DNA of 64,000 nt, from NCBI GenBank assembly GCA_946902875.1, contig OX336339.1, positions 2,722,397 to 2,786,396 on the forward strand, given 5' to 3'. The notes beneath the pieces were generated by a model that saw nothing but the letters and a program-made list of their open reading frames with translations, was not told the origin of the DNA and did not search any database. The position numbers were made by a program, and so were the translations under genes. Source of the stretch: Nematopogon swammerdamellus. Its lineage: Eukaryota > Arthropoda > Insecta > Lepidoptera > Adelidae. Shown here piece by piece: positions 41,875 to 51,755 of this stretch (the first letter of the stretch is position 1; the number at the start of each line of letters is the position of its first letter).

Positions 41875-42315
41875 GTTTGTTTGTTGCATATCCTCAAACC
41901 TATTTGTTGCTACGGTATTCAACTATGGGGCACTGCGGCCAATTCAAACCTCGAAATCCTACAGCGGTTCCAATCAAAAACCCTTCGTATGGTTGCTGAC
42001 GCACCTTGGCATGTCACCAATAATCAGCTGCGTCGGGACCTTGAGATTCCAACTGTAAAGACGGAAGCTGAAGCCAGAACTGAGGCATACAAAAAAATAG
42101 TCGAAAGGCACCCAAACAAGCTGGCAACCGAGTTGATGGCTTCTAGGAAAGTTTTCAACAGATTGAAAAGAAGAGCACCACAAGATCTCATCACAGAGTA
42201 AAATGAATAGTATTATGGAACTGTCAATGGACACGTACCATACAATCTATTTCAAATTCACAACTGATGAATGTCGGCTCGCAGACAGATTGTAGCAACA
42301 TATATATTTAAAAAA
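41875..42315 (+). mobile_element. 5'-truncated Jockey-type LINE
   Basis: An open frame 41881-42201 encodes the C-terminal end of a non-LTR reverse transcriptase (KPICCYGIQLWGTAANSNLE, ILQRFQSKTLRMVADAPWHV, NNQLRRDLEIPTVK), followed by a short 3' UTR and an A-run at 42311-42319. agtttgttg occurs on both sides (41873 area and 42319), suggesting a target duplication. Lies in fusl-A intron 1. Confidence 0.8.
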
Positions 42316-42544
42316 AAAGTTTGTTGCCGCCAATACCACAGAATACTTAATAGGCCACTACCTACAAGATAACCCAACCCACCAGATGTTCATCCGAACC
42401 TACGCTAACTCGACCGATCCACAAACCGAGTTCCAAATCGAGGGTCAACTCCGAACTGTTTGATGTGTAGAGGCAGCGAGGGCCGCTCGATTCGAGTGTG
42501 TAAACTCGAACAAACAACTCTGTGATAGTACCGGCTGTACCAAC

Positions 42545-42875
42545 GGCTGTACCGTGTGGGACCGGTACATTAAAAGAATAGCCCCACTGCACTCTCCCCG
42601 TGCATGTCGTAAAAGGCGAATAAGGGGCATGACTCGCTTCTTATATTACTAGGTGGCAGGGTTTAACCCGCCCGGGCTGATACCACCACCGCACTGAATG
42701 AAAGGTCGATCGAAACGGCTATGTAAATAGTTTGTGTTTTCCGTCCAGTTCAGTGTAGGCGGCACGACCGAAGGGAAGCACTGACACGGCACCTAGTTCA
42801 CCAAGGTGTTACGGTCTGCCATCATGGATGTAGTAGGTGATGTAGCCAACCGTGTCAGTTTCCATGAAAAACAAA
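42545..42875 (+). mobile_element. SINE family 2 with head C
   Basis: ctgtaccgtgtgggaccggt, gtcgtaaaaggcgaataagg, attactaggtggcagggttt, body, gatgtagccaaccgtgtcag tttccatgaaaaa. fusl-A intron 1. Confidence 0.83.
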
Positions 42876-42950
42876 AAAGTAGTACCGGCGATTTTAGGGA
42901 AACTCATAGTGAAGGTTATGCCAGGCTGGTGTTTTGCCACCGTTCTGTGT

Positions 42951-43432
42951 TTAGGGTTCCGTATAGTACGGGTACGGAAGCCTAAGAACGGAAGAAACTA
43001 AGCCCGCGTCTTCCGTCTGTCCGTCTTACCTAGGATATCGCGCCAAGTCAACTAAAAAATATCGAAATCTCAGTTATAAACATGTCATACTTACCTCAAG
43101 TGTACTCGACGGGAAGACCATACAACGTCCTGGAAGCGGGAATGTTTTCACAAACGGCTGGTCTCAGGGAATTGGGAAACTCCATCTCACATCTGCACTA
43201 TATGGTGAGTCGTTTTGACACCAAACTGAACGATATATCGACCACACAAACTCACTGCACTGCACTCCTTAACGATACCGTAACAGGCAGCCGATTAAAA
43301 TTTTCACAGAATATGTGTTATTATGGCGTATATATATTCTAATAAATAATAATAAAAAACCGGCCAAGTGCGAGTCGAACTCGCGCACCGAGGGTTCCGT
43401 ATCTCCATGTCATGGCTAGCGCCACTCACGCC
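42951..43432. mobile_element. Family E pieces in opposite orientations
   Basis: Plus: tagggttccgtatagtacgg, taacaggcagccgattaaaa, catattctaataaataataa. From 43358 minus: aaaaccggccaagtgcgagt cgaactcgcgcaccgagggt, gcgccactcacgccat. Confidence 0.65.
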
Positions 43433-43945
43433 ATTGCTAAGTTTCATCGAATTCGGTTTATCGGTTTAAGAGTTATGGAGGAACATACATACATACATAC
43501 ATACATACATACATACATACATACAGAAAGAAAAGATTTCTAAAATTGGCAAATTTAGTTTTATTATCATACATTAAGTCTACAGACGCAATATCTCATA
43601 AAACAAAGTAACTTGCTCCTTGACCATCCCTTACAGGTGTATTATTAGTATTACCCGCGGCTTCGCTCGCGTGAAATTCCTATTTAAAAAGAAGAAATAA
43701 GTAAGCCCGCTGCCGCTCCTGTGTCTCGTATAATCAAATGTGCTTATGCTAAGTTTCATCCAATTCGGATGATCGGTTTATGAGTTATAGAGGAACATAC
43801 ATACATACATAAAGAAAAGATTTCTCAAAATCGTAAATTTAGTTTTAGTATCACACATAGAGTCTACTAACTCAGTACCTATCTCATAAAACAAAGTAGT
43901 TAACTTACTACACGTCTATCCCTTACAGATTTATTATTAGTTTAT
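43433..43945 (+). mobile_element. Two family D repeats in tandem, abutting fusl-A exon 2
   Basis: The first copy (43433-43652) has a 10-unit catac run. The second starts cccgcggcttcgctcgcgtg at 43654 and ends cccttacagatttattatta g at 43940. The fusl-A exon 2 acceptor is only about 20 bp further. Confidence 0.75.
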
Positions 43946-43962
43946 TGATGATGTGATGTGAG

Positions 43963-44157
43963 GTCGCACCTGCTGGCGCGCGCGGTGGGCGCGCGGAGCG
44001 GGCGCGACGGCAGCGGCGCGCGCTGGACGCGCGAGCGCGCGCTCTCCAGGCTGTACACGGTGCTGTTCATGCTGGCGTGTATCCTGCAGTGGCGCGGCGG
44101 CTGGGCCCTGCTCGACGCCGCGCTCGAGGCTCTAGTGCCGGCGGGCCATGCGCACAG
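43963..44157 (+). CDS. fusl: Fuseless, N-terminal half A, exon 2
   Basis: Residues 97-162. Entered in phase 2 after gatgatgtgatgtgag, an acceptor with almost no pyrimidine tract. A GC-rich, Arg-rich cytoplasmic loop (HLLARAVGARSGRDGSGARW) leads to membrane segment 3 (LSRLYTVLFMLACILQWRGG) and WRGGWALLDA, the second signature motif. Ends gcgcacag/gtacct in phase 2, directly against a telomere-type (CCTAA)n array. Matches the SRIYTAIFGVACVNSWRGTW segment of half B. Confidence 0.86.
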
Positions 44158-44160
44158 GTA

Positions 44161-44355
44161 CCTAACCTAACCTAACCTAACCTAACCTAACCTAACCTAA
44201 CCTATCCTAACCTAACCTAACCTAACCTAACCTAACCTAACCTAACCTAACCTAACCTAACCTAACCTAACCTAACCTAACCTAACCTAACCTAACCTAA
44301 CCTAACCTAACCTAACCTAACCTAACCTAACCTAACCTAACCTAACCTAACCTAA
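44161..44355. repeat. Interstitial telomeric repeat, (CCTAA) x 39
   Basis: 39 consecutive 5-bp units with one variant (cctat at 44201-44205), equal to (TTAGG)n on the minus strand, the telomere repeat of Lepidoptera and most insects. It starts three bases after the donor GT region of fusl-A intron 2 and runs into a 5'-truncated family C repeat. Confidence 0.97.
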
Positions 44356-44356
44356 C

Positions 44357-44690
44357 TTCCGACAATCGGGGTAAGCAGAGTAATCGGTGTTGTGCTGCAA
44401 GAACTCTGGTAAATTACAGCACAACACTGACCACCACGTTTCGCAAAGTATTCGAACAAGATTCAATCGATCAAGCAGCAAGTAAGGCACGAAGACCAGG
44501 TGGCTCTTCGTGCCTTACTTACTTACGTGCATGACCCGGTGGAAGTACCGTGCCAAGGTGAGAGGTGTCGAGCCTGTCGCCCTTTAACACGGCATCTTGT
44601 CCTTATCCCTTAGTCGCATTTTACTACATGCATGGGGAGAGATGCAGTGGGGCTATTCTTTTTAAGTACCGGCCCCACTCGGTACTAGGT
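44357..44690 (+). mobile_element. Family C repeat, 5'-truncated at the telomeric array
   Basis: Begins ccgacaatcggggtaagcag, lacks the usual cacacgctgtatc start, then follows family C to ctttttaagtaccggcccca ctcgg. A local inverted pair (gtaaggcacgaagacc / cttcgtgccttacttac) lies at 44482-44525. Confidence 0.75.
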
Positions 44691-44699
44691 ATAGAGTAA

Positions 44700-44888
44700 A
44701 CAGGAAAAAAACCGGCCAAGTGCGAGTCGAACTCGCGCACCGAGGCTTCCGTATCGCCATGTCATGGTCAGCGCCACTCACGCCATCTATGTATTAGTTA
44801 AAATGCTTCATACTGTTTTCGGTAGATGGCGCGCAAACACTTTTTAGTTTCTTCTATGAATGAATTTTTTACTTTTTCTTATTTTTCT
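44700..44888 (-). mobile_element. Family E repeat, 3' half
   Basis: aaaaaaccggccaagtgcga, gtcatggtcagcgccactca cgccatctatgt, ttttcggtagatggcgcgca. It is broken by the SINE at 44890. Confidence 0.7.
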
Positions 44889-44889
44889 T

Positions 44890-45126
44890 AATGTAATCCG
44901 GTATGGGTGGCTGAGTCGGATGGGCAAAAGCACATGCTCCGACCAGCCAATATCACCTCCGAGAAGACAGGTGCCATACCGGAGACTTCGCTGGATTGAT
45001 GGCTATACTGGACTAGAGGAGAACACAACCGACGTGGTTGCTATGCGGCCATCTTACATCCAGTACGGTGGTATAAACCCAGTCAGCTACAATTTGAGCC
45101 TACCACCTAGTAAGGGGCAAGGGAAA
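44890..45126 (-). mobile_element. SINE family 1, head truncated
   Basis: taatccggtatgggtggctg agtcgga, atgctccgaccagccaatat cacctccgagaag, ctatactggactagaggaga, ctaccacctagtaaggggca. Ends before the head. Confidence 0.82.
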
Positions 45127-45274
45127 TCTACGGACTCACATAGAACTCGCACTTAGGCGGCGTGCATTTAAATTACGTCATCGAATTTTGGCCACTTTTT
45201 GAAGTCCAAATATCTGTTTTCGAAAGGCCTAAAATGAAGGTAGAAGTTTTAAATTTAATAGCCCCACAAATAAA

Positions 45275-45340
45275 AAGAATAGCCCCACTGCATCTCTCCC
45301 CGTCGCATGTCGTAAAAGTCGACTAAGGGATAAGAAAATT
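45275..45340 (+). mobile_element. Head C scrap
   Basis: aagaatagccccactgcatc tctccccgtcgcatgtcgta aaagtcgactaagggata, the head C block, standing directly before a complete tRNA/5S-headed SINE. Confidence 0.6.
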
Positions 45341-45341
45341 C

Positions 45342-45727
45342 GTCAGCCTCGGTAGCTCAGTGGCGCGGTTGGTTAGTCAACTGTTATTAAGCAACGCTGA
45401 GCGCGGTCAGTGATTGGATGGGTGATCGCTCGACCGTTGGAGGCTGACCGTGGTTCGGATTCCACGTTAAACTGTAGGTCCCTTCCCTTCTTACCTTACT
45501 AGGTGGTAGGGTTTATCCCGGCCGGGTTGGTACCACCGCACTGAACGAAACGTCGGTCGAAGCGGCTATGTAAATAGTTCATGTTTTCCGTCCAGTTTAT
45601 TGTAGCCGACATGAAATGAAGGGAAGCACTGACATGGCACCTAGTTCACCCTGTGTTATGGGCTGACATCACGGATGTTGTAGGTGATGTAGCCAACCGT
45701 GTCAGGTTCCATAAAAAAAAAAAAAAG
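45342..45727 (+). mobile_element. SINE family 2 with tRNA/5S head, reference copy
   Basis: gtcagcctcggtagctcagt (A-box), ttattaagcaacgctgagcg cggtcagtgattggatgggt (5S-like), gaggctgaccgtggttcgga ttcc (B-box). Then gtaggtcccttcccttctta, ccttactaggtggtagggtt, the body and tail, with a terminal run of 14 A. gtcagcctc and gaggctgac can pair as a stem. fusl-A intron 2. Confidence 0.9.
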
Positions 45728-45792
45728 GTAGAAGTTTTTAAAATGTTGGTAGAAGTTTTTAATTAAGAATTAAATTGGTGCTGCGGTTGTAG

Positions 45793-45940
45793 GAACGCGG
45801 CGGTGTGGTGCATGACGGCGTGTCTGGTGTGCGCGACGAGCGTGCTGCGCGCCGCGCGCAATCTCCTCGCGCCGCCCTACTTCCTCATCACCGACGGCAA
45901 GGAGCCCACCTATCTCTTCACCACCAGGTTTCGCAAGAAC
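45793..45940 (+). CDS. fusl: Fuseless, N-terminal half A, exon 3
   Basis: Residues 162-211. Entered in phase 2 after gctgcggttgtag: NAAVWCMTACLVCATSVLRA (membrane segment 4), ARNLLAPPYFLITDGKEPTY, LFTTRFRKN, ending at aagaac/gtaagt in phase 0. The RNxLAPP and ITDxxxxYF-like block is the end of the first Fuseless half and matches RNVCSAPFAVAIDTPHDYFE VPTMFRT of half B. No second half follows before half B starts, so the next coding exon is either 52583-52735 or outside the window. Confidence 0.87.
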
Positions 45941-45987
45941 GTAAGTGGTGTCGTCTCTGCGCGCTCTGCGGCACTAAATGGGTCCAT

Positions 45988-46440
45988 ATTTTTTTTTTTT
46001 TTATGTATGCCAACATGGGTGGCTGTGTCGAGGGACCAATGGTACAGTCGACAGAGCCAAAAACCCCCTCTCCTCGCGAAACCACGCTCAGTGAGGCGCC
46101 ATGCCAGCAGAATTGCGGACTGTTGCTAGGCTGTCTAGCCCGTTGATACGACGTTTGAAGACACCCAAAGGATTCGGGAGACACACTCGCCGGGAGTTCC
46201 AAACCCTAGCGGTGCGACAAAGAAACGATTTTGAGAACCGACGGGTTCTCAAAAGCCCAACGTCAACAACAAAAGGATGCTCAGTTTCTCTGCGGCGAGT
46301 GCTGCGAAGATAGGTTGGATGGCAAAGAATAAGGGAAGGAAGTTCCTCCGAGCAGCGTCCATTATAGTACCTGTAGAACAGGGGGTATTGTGGCTGCTCT
46401 CTCCCACAACTCTACCCCCCAATTGTGCAATCAATGCCCC
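45988..46440 (-). mobile_element. LINE 3'-end fragment
   Basis: Minus strand: FFAIQPIFAALAAEKLSILL, then in another frame ..ELPASVSPESFGCLQTSYQR and SPQFCWHGAS, with an A-run (T-run at 45988-46003) as its 3' end. Same family as 4590-4920 and 57905-58145. It separates fusl halves A and B. Confidence 0.68.
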
Positions 46441-46539
46441 CAATCTGCTTCGGCCAAATCATATCTGTGTGACCCTGGAAGGTCCAAACGCAGGAATTGC
46501 GTATCGTTCCATCCAGCGGAGTGAAGTCCGTCACGAGCC

Positions 46540-46859
46540 CGGCCGGCTGCGAGCGGTGCGGGAGAGGACGCGCAATCATAATCCAATTATTTCAAGAAAT
46601 GTGATTATGTCCGGCGGAGGCGGGGACGCTACGCGCGCAATGCGTCCGCGAGTCTCGTGCCGAGCACTCCCGCGCCGCGATCGTTCCATGCATGGTTCCA
46701 TGTCTCCGATGGCCTCTGGACTCCGCGCAGGGAGCCCGCGCCGGGCGCTCTAGCTAGACGTCGCCCGCGGCACGAGCCTAGCGCCGGCGCCGATAAGGAG
46801 GCAGCGGGCGCGCGGTGGTGGCGTCCGCCGAGCGGCACACTCGCGCGCCGCACGCCAAC
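46540..46859 (+). promoter_or_regulatory. GC-rich segment before fusl half B, candidate promoter / 5' UTR
   Basis: Sharp rise in GC and CG density (gcgagcggtgcgggagagga, ggcggaggcggggacgctac, cgccgcacgcc) just upstream of the ATG at 46860, unlike the AT-rich DNA around fusl. No TATA box. It fits a separate transcription start for half B; it is also consistent with GC-rich coding DNA spilling upstream. Confidence 0.4.
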
Positions 46860-47393
46860 ATGCGCGGAAGCACGGCAGGGCTCGCCGACACGCTGGCGGG
46901 TGGCTCGCGCGCGCACGCCGCCCTGCTCGCCGTCGCCGACGCGTTCTTCGCGAGCGTCGTCATCGCGCCGGCCGTCGTCACCTACTGGCGCAGCACGTGG
47001 GCGCTGATGGACCTTTACCTGCTGCCGTCGCAGCCGGTGTGGAGCGCGGCCGCCTCGGCAGCCGCCGGCGGCGTCGCCTACTTCCTCATGTGCGTTCTCC
47101 AGGCGCCGCTAGCGCGCGCTCTGCACCCGGACCGCGGCCGCCTATCCTACTACGTGCTGTCGCGGATCTACACAGCTATATTCGGCGTGGCGTGCGTGAA
47201 CTCGTGGCGGGGGACATGGAACCTGCTGAACGAGTGCGCTGGGATCGGGACGCGAACGACGCTCGCGACGACTCTGGCGGCGGCGCTCGCGCTCGCGGCG
47301 ATGCGCGGGCTCCGCAACGTTTGCTCGGCGCCGTTCGCGGTGGCCATCGACACGCCGCACGACTACTTCGAGGTGCCCACGATGTTTCGCACG
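46860..47393 (+). CDS. fusl: Fuseless, N-terminal half B, single exon
   Basis: 178 codons from the first in-frame ATG (gccaacATGcgc). MRGSTAGLADTLAGGSRAHA, segment 1 (LAVADAFFASVVIAPAVVTY), YWRSTWALMDL, segment 2 (AAASAAAGGVAYFLMCVLQA), RLSYYVLSRIYTAIFGVACV (segment 3), SWRGTWNLLNE, segment 4 (TLATTLAAALALAAMRGLRN), APFAVAIDTPHDYFEVPTMF, RT. It leaves at cgcacg/gtacgt in phase 0. It covers in one exon what half A spreads over three. It is closer than A to the canonical Fuseless pattern (YFxxPTMFRT before the junction), so it may be the main form. Very GC-rich, unlike its surroundings. Confidence 0.9.
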
Positions 47394-47696
47394 GTACGTT
47401 GTTGAGGGCCTAGGGAGTGCGGGGCAGACAAGTGCACGAGCAGTGATAGATAACCTATAGGCCTGCAGAGTCGTCCGCGCTGATTGATAAGGTTGTGCAT
47501 ACGCGGTGTATGTGAATGTGTCACGGACGCTGCCTCTTCTGCATCGAAAGTTGTCCGCGGCTTTGCTCGCGTGAAATTCGTATATAAAAAAAAGAAAGTA
47601 AGTAAGCCGTACCTTTATTTCGGCGCGCGGAACGATTCGGTTTGTATGATAGCCACATCTTAGAGTAACCGGAATTCAGTTCCGGTTACGCCTATC

Positions 47697-49016
47697 CACA
47701 GTGTCAAATATGACCCTAAAATCGGACACGTTCTTTTTATTCCAGAAATGAATAGATTTAGTTATTTAAAATGCTAGAGTAAAACTCCCCCGCCTCTGCG
47801 ACTTTTAGTTTAGGAGAAAGAATTTTTTGAAAATTACACTTTTTTAGTTTCGGAAAAACGAAAAATAATTCTACAATTAAAACTAAGCTACTTATTTAAA
47901 TTTCACTCTGCCTTATCAAAGACCCTTTCGAATATCCACATTTGAAAAGTTATTCGAGGCTGTGAAAGTTTACAGAAATCGAATTATATTTATTTTTTAT
48001 TTTTTTTATTTTATTTTTTTTCTCCTAGATCCCATAGTAGTAGGCGGAGATATTTATACCGAAAATAGTTCACTGTTTCCTCTGTCCGTTAAAAAAAAAT
48101 CGACGCCTAATTCCATGGGATTAAGAAGTTACAGGAGTTATTCGCTATTGGCTAGGGTTGTTACTAGAATGAATAAAAATTTTCCCATTTTTTATTTATT
48201 TATTTTTGACATTTGATTAATTTTATTGTATTGTTTCGTGATTTCTTTTAATAATAATTAGCTTTTTTTTTGTTTTTTTTTATGGAAACTGACACGGCTC
48301 GCTAAATCACCTACACTACAGCATCCGTGATGTCAGCCCATAACACCGGGAGAACTAGGTATGCATGCCATGTCAGTGTTTCCCTTCATTTCATGTCGGC
48401 TACTATGTTTAAAATTGGGGAGGCGTATGTCCAGCAGTGAACACATACACACTGACTGACTAACTGACCAGTCCATATACATCCACTGCTGGGACCATAT
48501 CATCATTTTGCGGAAAAATAAAAAATTTTGTAAAGTGCCAACCCTATTGCCCGAAACTTGATAATTGCACTAAAATGAGCATGAAATGAATGACCCATGG
48601 TATTAGGCGTCAGTTTTTTTTTAACGGACAGAGGAAATAGTGAACTATTTTCGGTATAAATATCTCCGCCTACTACTACGGGATCTAGGAGAAAAAAAAT
48701 AAAATAAAAAAAATTAAAAAAATATATAATTCGATTTCTGTGAACTTTCACAGCCTCGAATAACTTTTAAAATGTGGATATTCGAAAGGGTCTTTGATAA
48801 GGCTGAGTGAAATTTAAATAAGTAGCTTAGTTTTAATTGTACAATTTTTTTTCGTTTTTTCGAAACTAAAAAAGTGTAATTTTCAAAAATTTATTTCTCC
48901 TAAACTAAAAGTCGCAGAGGCGGGGGAGTTTTACTCTAGCATTTTAAATAACTAAATCTATAAATTTCTGGAATAAAAAGGACGTGTCCGATTTTATGGT
49001 CATATTTGACACTGTG
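47697..49016. mobile_element. 1320-bp fold-back element with 5-bp target duplication
   Basis: Ends cacagtgtcaaatatgacc / ggtcatatttgacactgtg. Arms of about 500 bp mirror each other (for example ctcccccgcctctgcgactt / aagtcgcagaggcgggggag). ctatc flanks both sides (47692-47696, 49017-49021). No ORF; a SINE fragment lies in the loop. Confidence 0.82.
48264..48420 (-). mobile_element. SINE family 2, 3' fragment in the fold-back loop
   Basis: ttttttttatggaaactgac, catccgtgatgtcagcccat, gtcagtgtttcccttcattt catgtcggctac; truncated there. Confidence 0.7.
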
Positions 49017-49174
49017 CTATCCTGTGTCTTGTATAGTTAAATGTGCCTGTATTATGTTTCATCGAATCCGGATGATCGGTTTAAGAGTTATAGAGGAGCA
49101 TACATACATACAGAAAAAAATTCTAAAAATCATCAATTTAGTGTTATGATCACACATAGAGTCTACAAACGCAA

Positions 49175-49447
49175 TTTATTTATTTATTTATTTATTCTAT
49201 TCGGGAAATAGACAGCCTAGCCCACAGAAACAACATTACAAAAACACAAGTCAAATATTACGCCTAAACGTATTTCCACTAAAAAAACAAAAATTATAGC
49301 GTAGAATAATTTACAGAAGAGAATTTATATATTATATAATTATATATATAAAGAATTTATATAATTATATATATGAGAATAATTTACAGAATTTATTAGG
49401 TCTTATAAAAGTGGAGGGGGTGGGGGGTGGTGAGGGTGGGGTGGGGG
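49175..49447. repeat. Low-complexity DNA: (ttta)n, (at)n and G-rich run
   Basis: tttatttatttatttattct, two ttatataattatatatata stretches, and a G-rich run (ggggtggggggtggtgaggg) at 49417-49446 of the sort that can form G-quadruplexes. Confidence 0.7.
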
Positions 49448-49634
49448 AAATATCTTATAAAACAAAGTAACTTACTCCATGACCATCCCTTACAGATTTA
49501 TTATTAGTATTGATGTTGGTTTGTTTATTATATGATTTAAATTGTATTCGTGACTGACCCAATTTTCTAGAATAATTAAATTTCCATTAATTTTTGTGTT
49601 ACTCGATTCGCTTTCCGTAGTCGGGTCTTGTACA

Positions 49635-50012
49635 AAAAATCGGCCAAATGCGAGTCGGACCCGCGCACCGAGTTTCCTGGCCCGCGTGTAGAGTTTGCAC
49701 TCTACGCCGTCTGTCTGTCTGTCTGTCCGTCTGTCCGAGGGCTGTATCTCTTGAACCGTAATAGGTAGCCCGTTGAAATTTTCACAGAATATGTGGTATT
49801 ATGGCCGATATAACAACAAATAATACAAATAAGAAAAAGTAAAAAATTCACGGGGTCCCCATACAAGAAACTAAAAAGTGTATGCGCGCCATCTACCGAA
49901 AAGATTATGAAGCATTCTATCTAAGTAATACATAGATGGCTTGAGTGGCGCTGACCATGACATGGCGTTACGGAACCCTCGGTGCGCGAGTGCGACTCGC
50001 ACTTGGCCGGTT
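49635..50012 (+). mobile_element. Family E repeat with inverted 5' end
   Basis: Opens with the complement of its own 3' end (tcggccaaatgcgagtcgga cccgcgcaccg), then the gtctgtctgt run, agcccgttgaaattttcaca, gatggcttgagtggcgctga, and ends cgactcgcacttggccggtt tttt. Confidence 0.72.
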
Positions 50013-50237
50013 TTTTTTTAACAGTACAATCTGCCTTATACTACCTTTGACGTGTACTGGTCTAGTCCGCGAATCACCGTCATGACACTTATTAGATGAA
50101 AATGAAGACTGAAAATCGGATTAGATTCCCACGTCGGAAAAACTGCATACAACACAATGACACAATAATTGCATTCATAGCTTTGGGATGGACATTATAT
50201 TATGTAGTCAGTATGTATGTAGGTAAATATCTACATA

Positions 50238-50643
50238 CAACGTGTCCCAAAACTCAACGTCAAGCGGGAACTAGGGAGTAGTTAGGTTAGTAGTTTATGA
50301 CTACCCAGGGAAAAATAAGAAAAAAAATCGGAGTCATTTGTTTTTTATGATATGTGCATTTTTTGAAAAACACTCTCGTACAACATTTTTAGGTACTACC
50401 ACTAACAATTTTTCAAATATACCTAATTGTAAATATTTTTATTGGTAGCCTAAAGAACTCTGCTATTCATCAGTAAAACCAAATAAAACTAAAACGCCCA
50501 TAGTTTTATCACAAAAAAATTTCAGTTAATTATTTTTCTGAAAAAACAAATGACTCCGATTTTTTTTTCTCACTTTTCGCTGGGTAGTCATATACTGGCC
50601 TACTCCCTGGTTCCCGCTTGACGTTGAGTTTTGGGACACGTTG
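50238..50643. mobile_element. TA-flanked MITE (caacgtgtccc type), complete
   Basis: caacgtgtcccaaaactcaa cgtcaagcgggaac at the left, its mirror gttcccgcttgacgttgagt tttgggacacgttg at the right, TA outside both. 406 bp; arms about 120 bp. Confidence 0.82.
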
Positions 50644-50847
50644 TATACAATACCTACACTAGACCTCCATCCACATTATTTATTTGTTGTGTCAGGTCAA
50701 TTCACTTTTCTATTCCAGCGGTGTCCAACCGTTAGTACGCGGGCCACACACCGGTACCACGCGGCCATATTTTTAGGCGCCCGCACATAGACGTTCCAAT
50801 AAAGAAAAATAAATAAATAATACCGCGAAAAAAAATTATCAATCAAT

Positions 50848-51320
50848 CAATACTTACTAATAATAAATCTGTAAGGGATGGTCATGGAGTAAGTTGCTTT
50901 GTTTTATGAGATACTGCGTTTGTAGACTCTATGTATGATGATAATAAAACTAAATTGAAGATTTTTAGAAATCTTGTCTTTATGTTCGTATGTATGTTTT
51001 TTTTATGGAAACTGACACGGTTGGCTACATCACCTACAACATCCGTGATGATAGCCCATAACACCATATGTATGTATGTTCCTCCATAACTCTTAAACCG
51101 ATTATCCGAAATCGATGAAAATTAGTACCTACACGCACTATACGGGACATAGGACAGGCTAAATAAAATGTAGTTCCGGTCCGGCTACGCTAAGATGTGG
51201 CTCTCATACAAAACCGAATTGTTCCGCGCGCCGAAATAAAGGTACGGTAGCGGGCTTACTTACTTTCTTCTTTTTTAAATACGAATTTCACGCGAGCGAT
51301 GCCGCGGTCAAAATCTATAT
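50848..51320 (-). mobile_element. Family D repeat carrying a SINE scrap
   Basis: caatacttactaataataaa, ccatccct-complement, gtttgtagactctatgtatg, then a 68-bp family 2 SINE 3' end (50998-51065), then ccgaattgttccgcgcgccg and gcgagcgatgccgcggtcaa. Confidence 0.75.
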
Positions 51321-51652
51321 AATATATATGTATACCTTATGAAAAACATATTTAGACATAAATCAGTACATAAATACGAATGTATACTTAAATAAAAAAT
51401 AACATAACATACAAATACTTAATTCCACAACGGGTACATATAGGTTACGAGTACTAATCAAAGATTTTTCCCAAATGAGTGGAATCTTGTGAGACGCTAT
51501 CAGCTGTCGGCTTTATTGTGACATGCGCAGTAACGACCGTGTCGCGCTGTCGCGAGCCTTGCGTTGTACGTGCACGTGTAGTCATTATAGTTCAACCTGT
51601 TCGACTCATTGGAGTAGGTTCGTAGTGCCATTTATGTATGAGGTGTTTGTCC

Positions 51653-51755
51653 GCCTCGGTAGCTCCGTGGTGCGGTCGGTCGACTGTCGGTCATGATCAT
51701 AAGCACACCTGGGCGCGGTCGGTACTTGGATGGGTCACCCGAGGGGTGACCGCTC
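51653..51755 (+). mobile_element. SINE family 2, head only
   Basis: gcctcggtagctccgtggtg, ataagcacacctgggcgcgg tcggtacttggatgggt (clearest 5S rRNA-like segment in the window), tgaccgctc. Confidence 0.8.

Larger units (their letters stand above)
47550..49165 (+). mobile_element. Family D repeat split by a 1.3-kb fold-back element
   Basis: 5' part 47550-47696 (gtccgcggctttgctcgcgt, ggcgcgcggaacgattcggt). 3' part from 49017 (ctatcctgtgtcttgtatag, ggagcatacatacatacag, catagagtctacaaacgcaa). The tail 49447-49515 is further separated by AT-rich sequence. Confidence 0.75.

Noticed and set aside
46277..46753. 158-codon frame before fusl half B
   Set aside because: It joins antisense LINE sequence to a GC-rich 5' flank; no domain and no splice support.
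46815..46859. Upstream extension of fusl half B by 15 codons
   Set aside because: There is no ATG in it; the first in-frame ATG is 46860, which leaves a normal short N-terminus.
51690..51745. Possible 5S rRNA gene fragment
   Set aside because: Only about 45 bp of 5S-like sequence, always in the same SINE head; no complete 5S gene.
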